In this document: piece after piece, positions 58,780 through 64,000 of the stretch
Numbering within the stretch: position 1 is the stretch's first letter
How the letters are laid out: each line of letters starts with the position of its first letter
Origin: Siderastrea radians
Taxonomy: Eukaryota; Cnidaria; Anthozoa; Scleractinia; Rhizangiidae
DNA length: 64,000 nt
Reading direction: 5' to 3'
Assembly (NCBI GenBank): GCA_964017195.1
Contig: OZ024895.1
Span: 19,643,034-19,707,033, forward strand
Program-made: the position numbers and the translations under genes
Notes under the pieces: model-generated
Databases searched by the model: none
The model's input: the letters and a program-made list of their open reading frames with translations, nothing else
Told to the model about the DNA's origin: nothing

Positions 58780-59640
58780 CTGACATCTGCATTTATCTTG
58801 GAACTGAGGTCCCCAAGTTGTCTCCTCACCGAGTTTTCGGATTTCTGTTCTTTGAAAGGCAGCACGATTCCGATTAGAACTTCTTGCTTCTTAGAAGCTG
58901 TCGCGCACGTGAATCCTCAGACACTTCGATCCATAAATTGGCGCATGGTAGACTGCACAAGTTTGTCTGAGTAGCACAGTCGTGAAAACAGCTGTTTGAG
59001 GTGCTCACATTCCTAATGATAAAGCTTCCATGTAGATGAGAGCTTAAACACATGGTTGAGTATGGTATTCAGCAGTGACCGTTTATATCTCCCATCTGTT
59101 GTAGTTATGCCGCGTTAACCGAAGCAAATGAGTTGACAAAGGCTTGGAATCACCGCATTTAATGACAAGAAACTGAACAGTGCAAAACCACAAAACATGG
59201 CGGGCACGAGGTACAAAACCGAGAAACCCTGGTAACGAATATGAATTGTATATGAGTCACGAAGTGTCCGCTTCACAACAGTTCTACTATAATGCAACAC
59301 CATCCACGTGACTGTGGTAATGTAACAGTAGCCCAGTTTCCGTTGGCTTTCTGTACACTTTTGTGCCCAGCCAACATGCATTCCTGATTATTTCCATTCC
59401 CAGAAAGGGACGCCTGCCGTTTTCTTCAAGCTCCATTGTGAAATCAGTAGAAGGGTGACTGTTGTTCAATGTCGACAGGAAAAACGGTGGCTGTTTCAAC
59501 ATCAAGCATTGTGCTTAGCATATCATCGTCATAGCGTTTGTAAAAGGCAGGCATCTTGTTTTCGGTCTCCAGTTGTTCCTCGATTTTAAACATGAAGGCG
59601 TTTGCCATGAGGGGTCCCAATGACGAACCCATAGCAACAC
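58780..59640 (-). pseudogene. Penelope-like element reverse transcriptase remnant
   Basis: Minus-strand pieces in order: GDGVAMGSSLGPLMANAFMF and FYKRYDDDMLSTM (59640 to about 59490), then after a frameshift NNSHPSTDFTMELEENGRRP, FLGMEI and TKVYRKPTETGLLLHYHSHVD (to about 59300). An unrelated piece (about 59100-59285) interrupts. Then come GRYKRSLLNTILNHVFKLSS, ECEHLKQLFSRLCYSDKLVQ and GIVLPFKEQKS...RRQLGDLSSKINAD (to about 58780). These are the RT and post-RT motifs of Penelope-like elements. YDDD replaces the usual Y-V-D-D. Broken by at least one frameshift, stops and an insertion; not functional. Confidence 0.7.
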
Positions 59641-59641
59641 C

Positions 59642-59756
59642 GTCGCCCAGAAATCCGCAAACCCGGTGAGGAGACAAGCTGGGGACCTCCGTCGCAAGAT
59701 AAATGCAGATGTCAGCCCGGTATACTCAAGTCGAAAGATCAAGGAAAAAATCATAT
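59642..59756 (+). pseudogene. Second Penelope-like fragment, head to head with the first
   Basis: The plus strand reads KSANPVRRQAGDLRRKINAD and VSPVYSSRKIKEKI. It is the same segment as the end of the minus-strand copy (58780-58850) but in opposite orientation and abutting the RT fragment. Confidence 0.6.
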
Positions 59757-61088
59757 AGTCAAACCAAACTGTTAAAATCTTTTCCCTTTTAAAGCCCATA
59801 ACGGTCTAATACTTTGTACTCTTTTCAAAAATCAAAATCTATATGGATTATTTCACTGCAAAAATAGTGAAAATTGAGGTCCCACTTCGGGCCAAAACAT
59901 TTCTGAAATCATGCTAAAGTGCTAAACATCTAGGTTGCTTTTATTATATCCATGTATTAAAAAAAACAGGATTATTTGGCCCGAGAAAGTGCACGGATAT
60001 TTTTTCACGGACATTACTCGTTCTGAGAAGCGAACAATTTTCGGCGCTGGAGGGAAACTGTGAGCTTCAAGGAATTGATGATTTCCAAGGGGAAATATCC
60101 GTATACAAATTGTTAGAGCCAGTTATAGGTTGTTGAACTTATTATCCTTCAATTTCTATCACTGAAAGCCGCGTCGAAAATAATACCTACGTAGGATGCT
60201 GAATAGTTAAAGCGTTTCCAGCATCGTTTTATCGAGAAGCATGTTCATATTCTTCCGTCTGTTCCAGCAACAAAATGCTCTTAATATTGAAGTTTTAAAA
60301 AAGTCTTTAAACTCAAGCAGGTGGATATCTCTTGGGGCTTATCATTTCAGGATATCTCCTAGTTTTTTTTAGTTTGGGCGCATCGAGCCATATGACGCAT
60401 TCTGACCAGTCAGCGAAAATATTTGTTGGATTATAAAAGGGAGTATCGCCCTCGTACTTATACCACCCTATAATACGACACTTATATGCAGACACTTATA
60501 ATAAGACACTTTTCGCTAGCTTATATATCGACGTCAGGTCAATTACAGTTAATAAGATAGCCAATTTTTGATAGAGCTCCTTTAATGAACCCCGTTCTAA
60601 TCAATTAATTAATCAGTCTATCATTTAATCAGCAACAGGAAAATTAATACATGCAAGAAATATTTTACATTTCACTTAGTTACAATCTCAGCTAAATTTT
60701 GATGGCTTCCACGATAGGTGTCTTCATCAAATTTACTTGCACCATAAAGTTTAACATGTTTTTAAAAACATATCACCGTTTACTCCCTTATAATGCAAAA
60801 GATTATTTTAAAGTTTTTTGCAACCTAACTCCAAAGGAAGAAGTGAAAACCTACGGCTGACTTTAAATGGTCAACGCTATTTTTCCAATCAGCGGCTGAA
60901 AGTAAAGTGTCAAAAGAATCCAATTTTGTCTCCTGTGTAACAGGAACCAAAATCTGGCCCGAACAATGGGCGAAATCTAGCTCATTGAAGCCGCGATTTT
61001 TACTTAAACAAATGTAGACAAGGATCCGTTTTGAAATTATACGAGAAAAACGTAAGCAGTGCATTTCTGCTCGCCGTTTAGCCACTTA
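59757..61088. other. Non-coding sequence, no gene
   Basis: Short minus-strand frames (60313-60495, 60825-61085) have no recognised product and no splice support; they probably lie in old repeats. Confidence 0.4.
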
Positions 61089-61245
61089 ACCCTATTCAGA
61101 CCGCGGGGATTGCGGGGGGGGGGGGGGGGGGCGCTTTTGAGGCCCGCCTCAACTTTGAAGTTGTGTAAACATTTTGGCCTGAGTGTCTTGTGTCCAACAA
61201 ACTTGACGTTGCCGTGGCAACCGCTTTGTGACAGCCATGCTTTTA
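61089..61245 (+). repeat. Interspersed repeat, plus-strand copy
   Basis: AACCCTATTCAGACCGCGGG, a G-run, GAGGCCCGCCTCAACTTTGA and GTTGCCGTGGCAACC. It is the inverted mate of 56330-56535. Confidence 0.7.
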
Positions 61246-62780
61246 CAAAATCATGATTCTCGCTTTAATCGCTGCTATTTTAATTTTTTATAATCGAATT
61301 TGTATTTTTACATTAATTGTAGCAACAGTTTATCATTTAGGAGTAACCGCTCACTAAAAAAAAAAGGAATTTAGTGCTAATTTGAGGAAAACGTGAAATT
61401 TAAAACGTGAAAATTAAATCCAAGATGGCGGACTTTACCGGTAAAAAAGGTGATTTCTCCCTATAAATTCACTATTCGCCATATTTTTCAAGTGTATGAC
61501 GTTTGTTTATTAAATAAAGCATATGAATTTAAAGAAATTCAAGATGGCGGATCCAAGATTGCGGATCCAAGATGGCGGACACCAAAATGATCATTTTATC
61601 TCTAATATGAAATTTATCTGCAAATATTTATCTGAATATACATTCAGAAAATATATTATAGATGCCCTTCATACCCAAAAAAGTATCTTTACTCCTTCAG
61701 GCACAGTATTCAGTAATTTTATTGCTTTAGAGCTTCTAAGTGAAACATTGAGAAAAACAAATGATGTCATAGTGACGTCATATCACGTCACGGTTAGAAT
61801 TAGCGCGTAAACTATCCTGGCAAACTTGGTGGCCATAGTGTAAAGTTACATGGGGGGCTTCTGAAGCCCCCCCCCCCTTCCGGTTCCAGAAGGTCGAAAA
61901 AAGCCCGGTCTTAGTAGGGTTGAAGTTCTTGCTATAATGAACACCTTCAGAAGTTCAACTATCATTACTGTAAGGAACGCACCCTAAATATCTTAAAAAC
62001 GGTTTATTTGTAGGCAACTTGACTTTCGTAATTGATTTACATTCTCGTGACGATAAGCTTGACCATAACGGTGGTACCTGAAAAAGACATATAAAAGCAA
62101 TAAATACACGGTATAACGAAGAAACTAATAAAGAAATACAAAAATATTTAGGAACTCTTACCGAACGGTGAGTAAAGGCCGGTAGATGGCAGAAAACTTA
62201 GATGCTAAACACAACTGCAACGCAGAAACTTAATCTGAATACGGTAGATAAATTTGAATTAGTTTCCTGCGTAACTGTTCTTTAAATACCCGTTCGCGCA
62301 GGACTGGAACTACTGGAAACGTAATTCGTCTTTTACAATTACAGTCAAATAGAATATAAAAAGATAACAGAAGATGTTCAAAAGTCAATTTTACAGCATT
62401 TAAACGATTACAGTTCAGTTTTTAAATATTTATTAAGTAGAGGCAATTAAAATGTAGCGTGACTATATGTGTCGATCCCTTGTAGCAAACAATTCTTTAA
62501 GGGCGAACACGTGGAGTCGGACACTGCAATATTTCAGCCTTCTACTTTGCAACCGTCTGGTTTATCGTAAGCAAGTGACACGCCTGGTCCTTGAGCCATT
62601 TCGAGTGCCTCATTCTGCAAAAAAAAGGTTATTAAAATAAAATAACTAACTAACTAAATAAATAAATAAATAAAATTACGATGAAGTCCTACACAAGTGA
62701 AACTTGTGTAGGACTGAGCTAATAATACTGAGCTAGTAATAACTGAGCTTCCAGAAATTACTTGAATTTGTTCTTAGCAA
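61246..62780. other. Non-coding sequence with AAGATGGCGGA motifs
   Basis: Three copies of CCAAGATGGCGGA-like words (about 61420, 61540, 61568) resemble the YY1 consensus. A perfect 13-bp stem, GTCCTACACAAGT / ACTTGTGTAGGAC, is at 62686-62714. No gene recognised. Confidence 0.4.
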
Positions 62781-62809
62781 AAGGTGCTAAACCCGTCTAC
62801 AATATTGAC

Positions 62810-62945
62810 AGCATTAAATGTAAAGAAGATCCTCGCAGTTATTAACGCAACTTATGCAGTTGCGAAAAGAAAGCCTGAAAAAATCAGCTCTGCGATACCG
62901 GTGCAGCGCTCTAACCAATTGAGCTATCAAGCCAACTGGGAGCTG
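62810..62945 (-). mobile_element. tRNA-derived SINE, minus-strand copy with tRNA head
   Basis: The minus strand starts GGCTTGATAGCTCAATTGGT with a D-arm/A-box-like TAGCTCAATTGGTTAGAGC and an anticodon-stem-like CTGCA...CGCAG. The body follows: CAGGCTTTCTTTTCGCAACTGC and GCGTTAATAACTGCGAGGATC. The loop would place GGT as anticodon (threonine-like), but the downstream T-arm is missing, so this is a SINE, not a tRNA gene. Confidence 0.7.
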
Positions 62946-62987
62946 GTCATTAAATTGGTTCGTAATATACCCGGGAAAGATGAAGAT

Positions 62988-63247
62988 GAAATTATGAATA
63001 TATGAAATTCATATATTTGAACTGCGGAATGAAGAAATAAATGTAAAGACGATCCTCGCAGTTATTAACGCAACTTATGCAGTTGCGAAAAGAAAGCCTT
63101 TTTTTAAGTTTTTATTTATTTATTTTTTTTTTTCAGGCTTTCTTTTCGCAACTGCATAAGTTGCGTTAATAACTGCGAGGATCTTCTTTACATTTATTTC
63201 TTCATTCCGCAGTTCAAATATATGAATTTCATATATTCATAATTTCA
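62988..63247. repeat. Inverted pair of SINE bodies forming a 260-bp palindrome
   Basis: A minus-oriented SINE tail/body (62988-63104) and a plus-oriented one (63133-63247) face each other across a T-rich spacer. Both carry TTGCGTTAATAACTGCGAGG and a TTCATATATTCATAATTTC tail, and pair almost perfectly. Confidence 0.8.
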
Positions 63248-64000
63248 TTGACAACATTGTTGCAACATTTTTAACCAATATGCCGAAACATTTTTTAATT
63301 TTTTTTTTAATCTTTATTCTTTTTATTGGATGGCAATGCTGTATACCGGGGTTAAATACGTTCCACGTCAAAATACGTCAAAAATTGTTCGGCAAAGTGT
63401 GTAATTGACAACAAAACATTTATCTGTTGCATCACCACCCTCCTAGGGTGCTGAACGTTCCAACATTGTTAGACCAAAAAAAGGTGGCCACGCCTTGAAT
63501 ATTGAATTCCCATGCACTGTTACCCTGTACTTATCCACCAAGGAAATCGGTGGCCGAAATAAGAGGGAAAAACTGAACATTTGTTATCTCTCTCCTTGGA
63601 AAAAATTGAAATATTTCTTACCACATATGTACACAAATCTGGTTCATTCCTATGTTGTTCATTCTCAGATCTATAAGAAATCCAACATTTGGAGTAGTTT
63701 GTGGTGGCAACAGCTAAATTTCCAATCATTGTATCTTTAAGGGTTAAAACCTTTTACTTGTCCAACATAGTTTTGGAAGACCATGTTTTGCCGTTTAGCC
63801 ACGTTGCCCTCTCTCAACTTTGCGTTTTCCATGTTGGATCTAGATCAAACATTTTCACCCAACATTTCGCCTTACAAACAAGTGTTTGTAAGTGTTTGTT
63901 AATACCCATTATAAAAAAAGTTGATTATGTTTGATCGTTTATCCACCTCTGTTAGCACCTCCACCTCGTCTTAGTCACCTCTGCCAACAAGGCTTGCATT
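63248..64000. other. Non-coding sequence at the right edge, no gene
   Basis: CCAACATT-type words recur (63240-63480 and 63750-63870), suggesting an old repeat. No frame with support. Confidence 0.45.

Noticed and set aside
59515..59799. 94-codon minus-strand frame
   Set aside because: Out-of-frame shadow of the Penelope-like RT fragment.
62870..62945. tRNA-Thr gene on the minus strand
   Set aside because: Only D-arm and anticodon-stem similarity; no T-arm or acceptor pairing, and it runs into a SINE body.

Overview
The window reads as nuclear DNA of a cnidarian, most likely a reef-building coral. The base for this is intron-rich genes with ordinary GT-AG splice sites, an immunoglobulin-domain gene, a CR1/L2-like LINE, Penelope-like remnants, many fold-back MITEs, and a tRNA-derived SINE (62.8-63.25 kb) whose body resembles a SINE I know from Acropora. 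No species assignment is possible from sequence alone. Almost everything is mobile or repetitive DNA.

Bases 501-39306 form one 38.8-kb shell. It has CACTG-type terminal inverted repeats, a 3-bp AAC target-site duplication and subterminal arrays of TTTACATG/TTTACAGG motifs, as in CACTA (En/Spm) transposons. No CACTA transposase is visible in it. Inside the shell, two very large terminal-inverted-repeat (TIR) elements sit end to end. Element 1 (2517-17136, 14.6 kb) has arms of a 40-bp minisatellite in opposite orientations around a decayed gene: DUF6729-like zinc domain, DDE transposase, OTU peptidase, intron, CXC domain. Element 2 (17145-29219, 12.1 kb) has arms of a 176-bp tandem repeat around a 14-exon gene of unknown function. 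That gene keeps a consistent reading phase over about 660 codons and contains a tandem array of five duplicated in-phase exons. Both elements are bordered by the same octamer CTTTTTAA, which occurs at 2509, 17137 and 29220, so one target sequence appears to have been used twice. Next to it lies a 5'-truncated LINE on the minus strand (29228-31107). Then come a long palindrome, two MITE-like repeats, a GACTAC minisatellite and the right subterminal array of the shell.

Bases 39310-64000 look like host DNA with many small insertions. Two phase-1 immunoglobulin exons on the minus strand (51447-51169, then 44129-43827) belong to one cell-surface-type gene. The 7-kb intron between them holds a 4.85-kb TIR element, and that element carries a 399-bp MITE whose empty site survives in a neighbouring duplicate. 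Farther right are minisatellites, inverted copies of a coral-type repeat, a Penelope-like reverse transcriptase remnant and a SINE cluster.

The best candidate for something undescribed is the pair of giant elements. They share a target octamer and an architecture (tandem-repeat arms around a central gene) but no visible sequence. One encodes a transposase-OTU-CXC protein, and the other carries an unrecognised, apparently intact cargo gene.
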